From Pleurodeles waltl (Eukaryota; Chordata; Amphibia; Caudata; Salamandridae), in contig NC_090445.1 of the NCBI RefSeq assembly GCF_031143425.1, forward strand, positions 819,490,817 through 819,554,816: a DNA stretch of 64,000 bases, in the 5' to 3' direction. Shown piece by piece: positions 35,101-39,680 of the stretch. Under the pieces are notes generated by a model. It was given only the letters and a program-made list of their open reading frames with translations. It was not told the DNA's origin and ran no database searches. The position numbers and the translations under genes were made by a program. Every line of letters starts with the position of its first letter. Position 1 is the stretch's first letter.

Positions 35101-37689
35101 GGGGCCCGTCAGGCATTGCAGTGCCGGCCTGACGAGGAGCGGGCCCTATGATGAAGCATGTCACCGGATGGTGAGTGAGGGCTCTTGCTTCGAGAAGCTT
35201 CGGTTCCTACCTGGGGACCGAGCTCTCCACTTGATTGAAACCCACAGTACAATATGGAACCATGTGTAACCTTTTTTGATTGACTTAGATTTATTGACGA
35301 CATCTTCCTTATTTGAATTTGTGACTTGGCTCATTACATGTATCCAGTTTCTCAGGTTCACCCCCACCATTAGTAACTGTGAAGTGGCGTTTTAGATATA
35401 GACTAAGAGATGATCTATTGAATACTGGCACCCACCATAACCCAACTAAGAGAAACAGTCTATTACTGTTTGACATTTTTCATCCAAGTGCAGAGAGAGA
35501 AAGAGAAATCATCCGGATTACCATTTTTGAGATCAAGACATAACTGTTCCTCCAGTGTGGACTTTTATAAACAATCAGACGAACTGAGAAACTGAAAAAC
35601 ACCATTACCCACAGAAAATAGTCAACAGAGCAAAAAGGTGTGGCTGCAATGAAACTGCATGTGATCCAATTTGAATTAAAGCCTTGCAGAGACACAAAGG
35701 TTGCCTTATCTGACTGTTTATACTACTATATACTATCACTTGAAAACAAATAGGAATTGGTGAATTGTGAACACTAGAAAAGAAAAAAAATCCTTGGAAA
35801 AGCCCCTGTAATATACGTGCTATTAGTGTGATAATTTCACATGCAACTCACCGTTGCCAACCAGAAGCGGCACATTTCATATTCTTTTCTGTGTCTGGGT
35901 AGATTAAAATCCTAAAATCCCGAGATCAGCAATGTCCACCCATCTAGTAGAGATAGTGCACCACACAGATTTAGCAGTGGGTGCCATACTTCGGAGTAAC
36001 AAACAAGAGGCAACTTTATTTTCTGTACAATTTCTTTTTTGCCAAAACAATTTCATTTAACTGTTCATTCCCAGACAAAATGTTTTATTTTCATGTTTTT
36101 GTTAAACAGCGTCTGACAACAGGAAGGTGCTTCCCCTTCTCCCTTTATGGGGCACTTCCCCCTTAAGTTTAGGAAAAGGCAGTGACAAACTGTTACATAT
36201 TTACACCAACCTTGCATGTGTTTTCACCACGTGTGGTTTGCAGTGTTTCACATGGGTGTGGCATGGTCCATGTGAATTCACGAGTGGCACGCTACTAGCT
36301 TTACCATTACTGCATTTTGGAAACTAACACGAGAGTGTAATTCTCTTCTTGTATCGCCTAGGTATTTGGTATAACGAGGCAACCTTGAACTGCTAATAAA
36401 GCCCTTCTTAGTTCTTTACAAACGCACTTCACAGTCACATTGTTCTTTACACCTGGATGCATAATGCTCTATTCACTGCAGGGACAGAGGTAAGGAACCA
36501 CTGGTCCTCATGAAGGCCACTGAGCAATTAGGGCTTAATTTATGACCGAAACAAGCAGATTTTGAGATACAGAAATAAAAATAACCCCTGCCATCCCTCA
36601 TAAGTGGTACCTGTAATAAATTGTTATTGTCCACCAGATCATTTTATTTACTTATGATTAGGATCCCATCTTAATCATCTGTCACAAGAGCTCCCTATTT
36701 GGTGAGCACATTCAGGCAGATTACATTTCCTGAAGTGTAGAGGACAAGAGGATGAAGCATACCACCATTGGTGGGTGAGGGTTCTATGTAATAAAAGGGA
36801 ATACTCCAGTAACTTACATTAAGCTTTTTCACAGAACTTCTTGTGATTCGCGATACCACTTCGTTTGGATGTATGAGAATGGAGAGATGTATTAGCGAAC
36901 ATTGGTTTTCTCAAACTCCCCCCTTGTTATTTGGGTCTAGTAAACACCACACTCAGGAAAGATCCTTACAGATTGGCACATAAATACCAGGCTTACATTG
37001 TCTTGTACTATTCTCCTGTGTACCTTACATGCCCATAGAGGATACTTCACTTTGTCAGTGTCCACTTGCCAAGCAAATCCCTTCCAATATGTCTGGGTCA
37101 AGGAAATAAATCCTTCTTTTTCCAACTACGCTGAACTAAAAACCAGCTTCTTCCTGTCAAGGTCCTTCCCAGCCTTATGGAAGCTTTTAAAACCTACCTG
37201 GCAAACCGAAGTGTTAAGCTATCTAGCTAGTGTCTTAACAGTGGTGTTCCAAGTCTACTAATGATATATTCGCTGTGTGGTCATTATAAGCCAATAACGT
37301 GTTCTGAAGTGTAGATTGTTAAGAGAGTTTACTTTTTGAATGATATACCTCTTTCTGTGAACTCCAGCATTCATTTAGTCTTCCCTTTTGCCTTTGAGGC
37401 TACTTTGAGGTTCTCAGTTTAGTAACACTTCATTCGCTCTCTTATAACTGTAATGTTGTGACCTAAATCAGTTTCACATTAAGTCGAACAATTTGCCTTT
37501 CTTCTAGAATGAATACCTACCAATTACCCCTTTTAACATCAGACAAACTCTTGAGATGGGAGACTCCCAGTGTCAGTTACAATCTTTGAGCAAGTTCCTA
37601 CGAATACTAAAGGTCTTGCATGCTTTTTTCTTCTGATAGGTGAACAATTTTTCGTGGGAAGACGGAAAAGAAGAACATCAGGTGTTTGA
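2097..37689 (+). CDS. COL17A1: COL17A1, 3' part of the gene (16 coding exons, stop codon included)
   Basis: Collagen XVII is a type II transmembrane homotrimer that anchors basal keratinocytes to the basement membrane through hemidesmosomes. The spliced exons total 1610 nt, about 535 codons of C-terminal ectodomain. Seen directly: every exon is flanked by AG and GT, every junction is phase 1 and every internal exon is a multiple of 3. Short Gly-Pro-Pro blocks alternate with non-collagenous segments such as [16 protein letters not shown] and VVTYLSS, and the chain ends KGEKGEQFF followed by [11 protein letters not shown] and a stop. From family knowledge, this many-interruption ectodomain and basic tail fit COL17A1 better than fibrillar or FACIT collagens. 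The 5' exons (cytoplasmic domain, membrane span, NC16A-like region) are outside the window. A short exon hidden in an intron cannot be excluded, since all junctions are phase-compatible. Confidence 0.93.
2237..2281 (+). CDS. COL17A1: COL17A1 window exon 2 (45 bp)
   Basis: Encodes [16 protein letters not shown] across the junctions, five collagen triplets continuing the repeat from the previous exon without a break. The acceptor is ttcaacag and the donor is a strong gtgagt. The 45-bp length is the classic five-triplet collagen exon. Confidence 0.9.
2282..3169. other. COL17A1 intron (888 bp)
   Basis: Donor gtgagt, acceptor cgtag. No repeat or RNA gene recognised. Confidence 0.7.
3170..3238 (+). 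CDS. COL17A1: COL17A1 window exon 3 (69 bp)
   Basis: Encodes [18 protein letters not shown] then PQGERG. The AII segment breaks the Gly register right after the intron, and the collagen repeat then resumes. The acceptor is gtctcgtag and the donor gtcagt. Phase 1 at both ends. Confidence 0.9.
3239..4439. other. COL17A1 intron (1201 bp)
   Basis: Donor gtcagt, acceptor ttttag. No repeat or RNA gene recognised. Confidence 0.7.
4440..4487 (+). CDS. COL17A1: COL17A1 window exon 4 (48 bp)
   Basis: Encodes [17 protein letters not shown], collagen triplets ending in a one-residue register shift (GGSRG). The acceptor is tatcttttag and the donor gttagg, slightly off consensus. Phase 1 at both ends. 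Confidence 0.87.
4885..5261. mobile_element. MITE with CAGATGTATGA ends
   Basis: Opens GGGGTCAGATGTATGAAG and closes with GTCATACATCTGCATG, so CAGATGTATGA is inverted at the two ends. Inner stretches such as gttcgcaaacaacatg and tttgcaaattgtgagtcgc also resemble each other in inverted orientation. No target duplication is certain and boundaries are approximate. Confidence 0.5.
5477..6050. mobile_element. Hairpin-chain MITE with TAA duplication (PIF/Harbinger-like)
   Basis: Left end GGGCCTCAATTACTAAG; the right end, read inverted, is GGACCTCCTTTACAAG. TAA flanks it at 5474-5476 and 6051-6053. The inside has several palindromes: ggaatgcgcc against gcgcattcc, cttgcaccatggtacaagg, and a long one in which catatctacaaggccatg (about 5918) pairs with ccttgtagatatggccatg (about 5962). 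No coding capacity. Confidence 0.7.
6210..6480. repeat. Degenerate GAGT/GAGA low-complexity tract
   Basis: Purine-rich sequence with scattered tgagtgagt and gagagagag words on the + strand, partly decayed. It lies about 150 bp before the acceptor of window exon 5. It looks like an old microsatellite. Confidence 0.5.
6634..6756 (+). CDS. COL17A1: COL17A1 window exon 5 (123 bp)
   Basis: Encodes [14 protein letters not shown], a run of GPP triplets, then the non-collagenous stretch [11 protein letters not shown] with a split Ser codon at the junction. This is the first exon in the window with the triplets-then-helix layout seen in most later exons. The acceptor follows a T-rich tract (gtgttttttag); the donor is gtaagg. 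Confidence 0.93.
6757..8129. other. COL17A1 intron, left part
   Basis: No gene. The stretch 6945-7420 has a different texture (GC-richer, with words such as gggccggcactta and gcagcagccgcatg) and may be an old dispersed repeat, but I could not assign ends or a family. The rest is unremarkable. Confidence 0.4.
8130..8285. mobile_element. Short MITE, GTATAAATATGGGCC family
   Basis: Left end GGCCCACATTTATACTTTTT and right end AAAAGTATAAATATGGGCC form near-perfect inverted termini of about 20 bp. ATA flanks both sides (8127-8129 and 8286-8288). The inner stem tgcgtcattttttgacgca is shared with the copy at 91-244. Non-coding. Confidence 0.72.
8286..10919. other. COL17A1 intron, right part (2.6 kb)
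   Basis: I recognise no exon, RNA gene or defined repeat here. Sequence ends with the acceptor gtctctcag of window exon 6. Confidence 0.5.
10920..11036 (+). CDS. COL17A1: COL17A1 window exon 6 (117 bp)
   Basis: Begins with the interruption [10 protein letters not shown], then [13 protein letters not shown], then [16 protein letters not shown], a probable amphipathic helix. The split Ser codon at each end is typical of this part of the gene. The exon is clearly similar to window exon 8 and its start resembles window exon 12. The acceptor is gtctctcag and the donor gtatga. Confidence 0.93.
11080..11180 (+). repeat. Degenerate CAC/ATC trinucleotide tract
   Basis: Runs such as caccaccgcc, catcaccacaacaaccacc and catcatcaac just after exon 6, in the first 150 bases of the intron. 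Low-complexity, imperfect. Confidence 0.5.
11181..12016. other. COL17A1 intron segment, no feature recognised
   Basis: AT-rich intronic sequence between the trinucleotide tract and the next MITE. Confidence 0.5.
12017..12510. mobile_element. Hairpin-chain MITE with GGGCATAT ends
   Basis: Left end AGGGCATATGTATAAG; right end read inverted GGGGCATATTTATG. TAT flanks both sides (12014-12016 and 12511-12513). Inside are successive palindromes: ttaacgtcatttattttgacgttaa, ggggagcaatgcatgcattgctcccc, gcattatgcctgcgccaggcataatgc, a 50-bp one around gtactctgcaggag, and tgctgcacttggtgcagca. No coding capacity. Confidence 0.72.
12514..13199. other. COL17A1 intron segment, no feature recognised
   Basis: AT-rich sequence up to the acceptor of window exon 7. 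Confidence 0.5.
13200..13286 (+). CDS. COL17A1: COL17A1 window exon 7 (87 bp)
   Basis: Encodes [19 protein letters not shown] then [10 protein letters not shown] with a split final codon. The layout is collagen block then short helix. It resembles window exon 9, so exons 6-7 and 8-9 look like a duplicated pair. The acceptor is cttgctttag and the donor gtaagt. Confidence 0.92.
13500..14434. mobile_element. Inverted-repeat element, diverged arms of about 110-125 bp
   Basis: The block 13538-13650 (with ggaatgcttgcagtgttgtt) reappears inverted at about 14311-14434, where the complement reads gaaatgcttgcagtgttgtt. Similarity extends over TTTGTTTCTTT, GATCGACGTGCA-like and CATCAGGCA words. The middle (13690-14150) is GC-richer. 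A second small stem pairs cattccttagtaaagtcg (13500) with cgactttacaaaggaatg (13569). Probably an old non-autonomous DNA element; family unknown. Confidence 0.5.
14435..16885. other. COL17A1 intron segment (2.4 kb)
   Basis: No exon, RNA gene or well-defined repeat seen. The part near 15410-15440 (gggggtgaatgtccc ... ggggccgcccctga) recalls hAT-type ends, but I could not find a matching partner. Confidence 0.4.
16886..17011 (+). CDS. COL17A1: COL17A1 window exon 8 (126 bp)
   Basis: Encodes [19 protein letters not shown], then [21 protein letters not shown] and LS with a split Ser. The segment [17 protein letters not shown] aligns with [17 protein letters not shown] of window exon 6. The first codon is joined across the intron (A plus GA), giving Arg. 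The acceptor is atatttcag and the donor gtaaga. Confidence 0.93.
17012..19365. other. COL17A1 intron (2354 bp)
   Basis: AT-rich. No exon-like or repeat structure I can defend. Confidence 0.5.
19366..19470 (+). CDS. COL17A1: COL17A1 window exon 9 (105 bp)
   Basis: Encodes [20 protein letters not shown], then [15 protein letters not shown] with a split final codon. The repeated GGTCCTCCT codons make a short internal DNA repeat. Its homologous layout with window exon 7 supports duplication. The acceptor is attccccaag and the donor gtaagg. Confidence 0.92.
19471..20639. other. COL17A1 intron segment, no feature recognised
   Basis: Sequence between exon 9 and the 3' end of a minus-strand LINE fragment. 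Nothing supported. Confidence 0.5.
20640..22460 (-). mobile_element. L1-Tx1-like LINE, 3' fragment (decayed)
   Basis: On the minus strand, 21600-21500 translates as CWSCDRDH, a stop, then [10 protein letters not shown] and VQPLWEAV. This is the Cys-rich C-terminal pattern (C-x2-C ... H ... C-P) of L1-group ORF2. Further downstream (about 21310-21210) it reads [12 protein letters not shown] and [11 protein letters not shown], like the last helices of that protein. The plus-strand left edge is a T-run with cattctttattgg, which on the minus strand is CCAATAAAG plus a short A-tail. The 5' part is missing and the frame is broken. The upstream limit is approximate. Confidence 0.65.
20885..21115 (+). 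repeat. Purine-rich (AGG) tract
   Basis: More than 200 bp of almost pure A/G on the + strand (ggaggaggagagaggaaaaa and similar), inside the 3' part of the L1 fragment. Simple-sequence expansion. Confidence 0.6.
22461..23138. other. COL17A1 intron segment, no feature recognised
   Basis: Between the L1 fragment and exon 10. Nothing supported. Confidence 0.5.
23139..23285 (+). CDS. COL17A1: COL17A1 window exon 10 (147 bp)
   Basis: Encodes [33 protein letters not shown], then [16 protein letters not shown] with a split Ser. Collagen block then helix. The acceptor is tctatgacag and the donor gtatgg. The following intron is only 127 bp, so exons 10 and 11 form a tight pair. Confidence 0.93.
23413..23556 (+). 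CDS. COL17A1: COL17A1 window exon 11 (144 bp)
   Basis: Encodes [37 protein letters not shown], then [11 protein letters not shown] with a split Ser. The collagen block is short and the interruption longer than in its neighbours. The acceptor is ctatcaag and the donor gtaagc. Confidence 0.93.
23557..24432. other. COL17A1 intron segment, no feature recognised
   Basis: Starts with donor gtaagc of exon 11. No repeat ends or exon-like sequence. Confidence 0.5.
24433..25014. mobile_element. GC-rich hairpin-chain MITE
   Basis: Left end GGGGGTCATTCCGACC; right end read inverted GGCGGTCATTCTAACTG. TAT flanks both sides (24430-24432 and 25015-25017). The inside is almost entirely consecutive palindromes: ggcggtctatgaccgcc, gcaccgcc against ggcggtgc, accggcgg against ccgccggt, tggcggcgctgc against gcagcgccgcca, gcccctgcactgcccatgcc against its inverse, ttttcagtgtctgc against gcagacactgaaaa, and gggccggcgggcgg against its inverse. 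It shares block order with 492-1091. Very GC-rich in AT-rich surroundings. Confidence 0.72.
25018..27169. other. COL17A1 intron segment (2.15 kb)
   Basis: No exon, RNA gene or repeat recognised. Contains a C/T-rich patch at 25980-26240. Confidence 0.5.
27170..27391 (+). CDS. COL17A1: COL17A1 window exon 12 (222 bp), serine-rich
   Basis: Begins [19 protein letters not shown], continues PQGPKGDSG, then has a tract of about 32 residues that is mostly Ser with a few Leu, Met and Arg, then [15 protein letters not shown]. The Ser tract (about 27249-27345) uses mixed TCN and AGY codons, so it is not a pure nucleotide repeat, although TCATCATCC-like runs are visible. The start is nearly identical to window exon 6 (DNIRSY). 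The acceptor is gctttccacag and the donor gtaagt. Confidence 0.93.
27392..28176. other. COL17A1 intron (785 bp)
   Basis: Nothing recognised beyond splice sites. Confidence 0.6.
28177..28332 (+). CDS. COL17A1: COL17A1 window exon 13 (156 bp)
   Basis: Encodes [32 protein letters not shown], then [23 protein letters not shown] is a possible N-glycosylation site in the extracellular interruption. It ends with G completing Val in the next exon. The acceptor is gttgtctag and the donor gtaagt. Confidence 0.93.
28333..31661. other. COL17A1 intron (3329 bp)
   Basis: AT-rich, without repeat ends or exon-like blocks that I can support. Confidence 0.5.
31662..31733 (+). CDS. COL17A1: COL17A1 window exon 14 (72 bp)
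   Basis: Encodes [19 protein letters not shown] then YPGHKG. NGT is a second possible N-glycosylation site. From here the chain is collagenous again and KGD/KGE-type charged triplets appear. The acceptor is cttctgcag and the donor gtaaga. Confidence 0.92.
31847..32361. mobile_element. Non-autonomous hAT-like element
   Basis: Left end CAGGGCCAGCTTTAGGG; right end read inverted TAGGGCTGGCTTTAG. These GGGC(C/T)(A/G)GCTTTAG ends are a common vertebrate hAT form. The flanking 8-mers gtggacta (31839-31846) and gtggaatc (32362-32369) share their first five bases, a plausible decayed 8-bp duplication. No transposase frame. It lies in the intron between exons 14 and 15. Confidence 0.65.
32370..32927. 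other. COL17A1 intron segment, no feature recognised
   Basis: Between the hAT-like element and exon 15. Nothing supported. Confidence 0.5.
32928..32990 (+). CDS. COL17A1: COL17A1 window exon 15 (63 bp)
   Basis: Encodes [19 protein letters not shown] then EKG, seven perfect Gly-X-Y triplets and the last collagenous block before the C-terminal tail. The acceptor is ctttctacag and the donor gtacgt. Joined to the final exon it gives PKGEKGEQFF in frame. Confidence 0.92.
33211..33540 (+). repeat. Left copy of a diverged direct repeat, probable Penelope-type terminal repeat
   Basis: Begins caccacgtgtggttgacag and matches 36223-36540 over its length (shared words: cagtgtttcacatg, acatggtcc/gcatggtcc, tgtatc-cctaggt, aaccttaaactgc/aaccttgaactgc, aatacact/aatgctct, gtcctgatgaagcccact/gtcctcatgaaggccact). 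The copies flank sequence with Penelope-like RT motifs. The right end carries a decayed hammerhead-like motif, as expected for pseudo-LTRs of Penelope elements; the assignment is inference. Confidence 0.6.
33499..33538 (+). ncRNA. Decayed hammerhead-ribozyme-like motif
   Basis: Contains ggtcCTGATGA followed by a possible stem II (gcccac / gtgagc) and then ctaatgttgggac, where an intact motif would have GAAAC plus stem III. The catalytic GAAA is lost, so it should be inactive. It is recognised mainly by comparison with the better copies at 34411 and 34747. Confidence 0.4.
33661..33850 (+). pseudogene. Penelope-like RT remnant, left of insertion
   Basis: Forward frames with shifts give SMANTFAP, like the SMGTxFAP block of Penelope/Neptune reverse transcriptases, then LACMYM, and finally LWLRFID at the junction. 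The catalytic D-D reading is completed on the far side of the insertion at 35284-35300. Frameshifts and stops make it a dead copy. It is orientated with COL17A1. Confidence 0.6.
33834..33850 (+). repeat. Left 17-bp target-site duplication
   Basis: cttagatttattgacga, identical to 35284-35300. It brackets the inserted block 33851-35283 and encodes LRFIDD-type residues of the host RT remnant. Confidence 0.85.
34411..34467 (-). ncRNA. Hammerhead-ribozyme-like motif, left arm
   Basis: Minus-strand mirror of the motif at 34747-34803, with the same core elements. See that entry for the fold. Confidence 0.5.
34747..34803 (+). ncRNA. Hammerhead-ribozyme-like motif, right arm
   Basis: Reads GGTC, CTGATGA, a stem-loop closed by TCGC/GCGA, GAAAC, ATGTT, GACC. 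This fits stem I (GGTC/GACC), the CUGAUGA box, stem II, the GAA box and a minimal stem III (ACA/UGU) with cleavage expected after UGUU. Minimal hammerheads with very short stem III are known in Penelope-like elements. One oddity is an extra A between CTGATGA and stem II, which may weaken activity. The call rests on motif and pairing only. Confidence 0.55.
35284..35300 (+). repeat. Right 17-bp target-site duplication
   Basis: cttagatttattgacga, identical to 33834-33850. Here the host frame continues as FIDDIFLI, the catalytic box of the interrupted reverse transcriptase. Confidence 0.85.
35301..35700 (+). pseudogene. Penelope-like RT remnant, right of insertion
   Basis: Continues from the duplication as DIFLI then a TGA where Penelope proteins usually have Trp (IW). 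About 240 bp later a frame reads [12 protein letters not shown], resembling the (L/F)YRKPTDRN block downstream of the RT core. Several stops and shifts. The element is dead and appears internally shortened. Confidence 0.5.
35701..36222. other. Last intron, unassigned segment
   Basis: AT-rich. Lies between the RT remnant and the right direct repeat, so it may be decayed element sequence. No motif recognised. Confidence 0.4.
36223..36540 (+). repeat. Right copy of the diverged direct repeat (probable Penelope-type terminal repeat)
   Basis: Starts caccacgtgtggtttgcag and follows 33211-33540 with many substitutions and small gaps. Near its end (about 36503) the hammerhead-like box is further decayed (ctcatgaaggccactgagc). 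Confidence 0.6.
36541..37639. other. Last COL17A1 intron, 3' part
   Basis: No exon or repeat recognised. Ends with the acceptor ttctgatag of the last coding exon. Confidence 0.5.
37640..37689 (+). CDS. COL17A1: COL17A1 last coding exon, C-terminal tail and stop
   Basis: Encodes [16 protein letters not shown] and TGA at 37687-37689. The acceptor is ttctgatag. A short Gly-Glu/Asp-Gln start followed by a cluster of five basic residues just before the stop is the C-terminal form I know for mammalian COL17A1. The phase matches exon 15 exactly. The tail is too short to have been picked up as a stand-alone ORF. The basic cluster could suit a proteolytic site or an extracellular ligand; that is inference. 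Confidence 0.9.
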
Positions 37690-38255
37690 TCTGAGGACAC
37701 AAGTCAGTATTCACCGGTCCATCATTCCTAAAAACAGTGTGCCCCTTTGGTATTAGGCAGATGAATCTTCTGCTGCAATTAAGACTGCTGTCCACATTGA
37801 TCGGTCCAACGCACTGCCTGTTTGTGCCATTCAGCAGCACCAGTGAGGAACCTCTGCAGCACCCTGGCCCTTTCTCCGTTGTGTAACTTTGGTATCTGTG
37901 AATTGTACAAAGCTCAAGGCGTTCGTCAAGTCACTGATTAAAGTGCTTTGTTGTATTTTCCTAATAGTTTTGGGTGCATTTCCTATTACTTAACGGCAGT
38001 TTGTGGCTTTGCAATTAGAGCAAACAATTGAGCACAATGAGGAGTAATGTATATTAAATCACCAATTAAACACGTGTTCTCCATTCCTGGCAAAGACGAT
38101 TAATATTAAAACACGTAGTAAAAGGGGGTCTTTGGTTCAAAATCGCGCCTATTTGAATCAGTATATGCTATGGGTCTAAAACAAAAAACTCAGTAATTGA
38201 CATCTGGGCAGCAAACCTGTCAAATCTACAAACAAATCTTAAACCAAAAATGTGC

Positions 38256-38261
38256 AATAAA
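38256..38261 (+). terminator. COL17A1: Possible proximal poly(A) signal AATAAA
   Basis: Canonical AATAAA inside the 3'UTR about 570 bases after the stop, followed by gtactgtttttc. It could give a shorter 3'UTR isoform; there is no evidence of use beyond the motif. Confidence 0.35.
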
Positions 38262-38735
38262 TGTACTGTTTTTCGGCCAGATGTTCAAGTTTATGTTCTT
38301 GAAATATAATCAAAGACTACCAAGACAAAAATAACGATTTTAGGAGTCTATAGTCAGTATACTCTGATCTGCTTTCCAATGTGCATTTATTTTGTGAGAT
38401 GGATGATTTGAAGTCGTACTTTTTTTACGACCCAAACTATTTCACAAATTAGTAATTTGTCATGACTGACACAAATTCACCACAACATTTATGTTTAAAT
38501 TGGAGTCTGATATATTTTAATTCCCTCTTTAAAAGGAAAGCAAAACCGTTTAGTTTCCAAATGTTTGCATAATATTAAAAATGTTTATTGACTTAGGTCC
38601 TTGATTGTTTGTCAGGACGTTTGATCACATAACATTATGGTGTTTTTCCTTTAAGATGTATACACTTGCATTTCGTGCCTGCGTGTATGAACCGATATGG
38701 TGTGGTGACTGCTTCAACATAGGCCCTTTTATATA

Positions 38736-38741
38736 AATAAA
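38736..38741 (+). terminator. COL17A1: Poly(A) signal AATAAA, likely main end of COL17A1
   Basis: Canonical AATAAA followed by a T-rich stretch (tttcatatttgtacacattt). It is the last clear signal downstream of the stop codon before repeats resume. Confidence 0.65.
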
Positions 38742-38757
38742 GTTTCCACTTTTCATA

Positions 38758-39154
38758 TTTGTACACATTTCTTTTACGATTAAAAAAACACTACCAATCT
38801 AAGCAGACTGATTACAGCTGCGGTCTTATTTTAATTTGATCTAGAATAGTATCTGGACAGTGTGTTCCACCATGGCCCATGAGCTGGATATCACACCAAT
38901 GAAATGTCCCTGTAGTTCTAAGTAAAAAGTTAGCTTAGAACACTAAATGCTACACATACATGGTGTGTCCCAGCTGTATTTATTATATCTTTTATGTGTG
39001 TTTTCCTGCTTCACAGACATGTTTAATGCAACAATCTTGTTGCTGGAGTATGGACTCCAGACACAGGAGATGCCTCGAGATGCGGAGAGCTTGTAGTAAC
39101 GAAAGAGTATGTTTCATGAACCATGATCTAGTGGCAACATTGTCACCTACTAGA
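38758..39154. other. Intergenic sequence, no feature recognised
   Basis: First stretch after the COL17A1 poly(A) signal. Nothing supported. Confidence 0.5.
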
Positions 39155-39680
39155 CAAGGGGTCTGCAACCTTTTCTGTCAGAAGAGCTACTTATGTTCAA
39201 TGAAAATCATCCCAAGTTATCAATATTATTAGTGCTGTAATGGTGACCTCACCAGACAAGATTATATCGGGGCGCCATATGCAATATTACTAGCAGTGAT
39301 CACCTCAGTACATCAGACAGGATTACCAGTAGTAATATAAAAAAGTATTTTTCAAATTTGAATGCCTCAACATGGCATGGCATGGCAGCAATAGCCACAA
39401 TGCACCTGACATCAAGTTTAAGATATTTGCAATGTATGTCCAACACCACAAGATTTAGCACTCAAATGTCCACTTTAAATATGTATTGAAAATTGAGCAT
39501 TGTTTCTCGACACATCAGCAAATGAGTTCTGAAAATACACACATTTTCCTCTCAAATACACACTTTCAATTTTGGTAAACATATAATAATTAAATCAAGT
39601 AAAGGTGCCTAATTTAGTAGGACGGGCTGCACACAGGAGAGCTACCAATAGCACACTAGCTACTCATTTGAGAAGCCTGT
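39155..39680. mobile_element. Possible hAT-like non-autonomous element
   Basis: Left part caaggggtctgcaaccttt then cagaagagctact resembles the CAGGGGTCGGCAACC-type end of many hAT elements. Near the right side, gagctaccaatagcacac and tagctactcatttgagaag are inverted partners of the gagctact word. Ends are decayed and no clear 8-bp duplication is visible. Confidence 0.4.

Larger units (their letters stand above)
33851..35283. mobile_element. Palindromic (fold-back) insertion, 639-bp arms
   Basis: The left arm 33931-34569 is the reverse complement of 34645-35283, the same length to the base, with at least one mismatch (33987). The spacer is 75 bp (34570-34644). An extra 80 bp (33851-33930) lies only on the left. 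Identical open frames appear on opposite strands of the arms, a by-product of the palindrome and not genes. Each arm has a hammerhead-like motif, so the parts are probably Penelope-derived and joined head to head during insertion. A fold-back DNA transposon is the alternative. Confidence 0.85.
37690..38757 (+). other. COL17A1: COL17A1 3' untranslated region
   Basis: AT-rich non-coding sequence from the stop codon to just past the AATAAA at 38736. I see no repeat element in it, unlike the surrounding introns, which fits an exonic region under constraint. The end is placed 15-20 bases after the signal, so it is approximate. Confidence 0.75.

Noticed and set aside
33945..35269. Identical 68-codon frames on opposite strands, and a pair of 62- and 64-codon frames near the centre
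   Set aside because: They are identical because they lie in mirrored palindrome arms; no recognised domain, and one overlaps the ribozyme-like motif.
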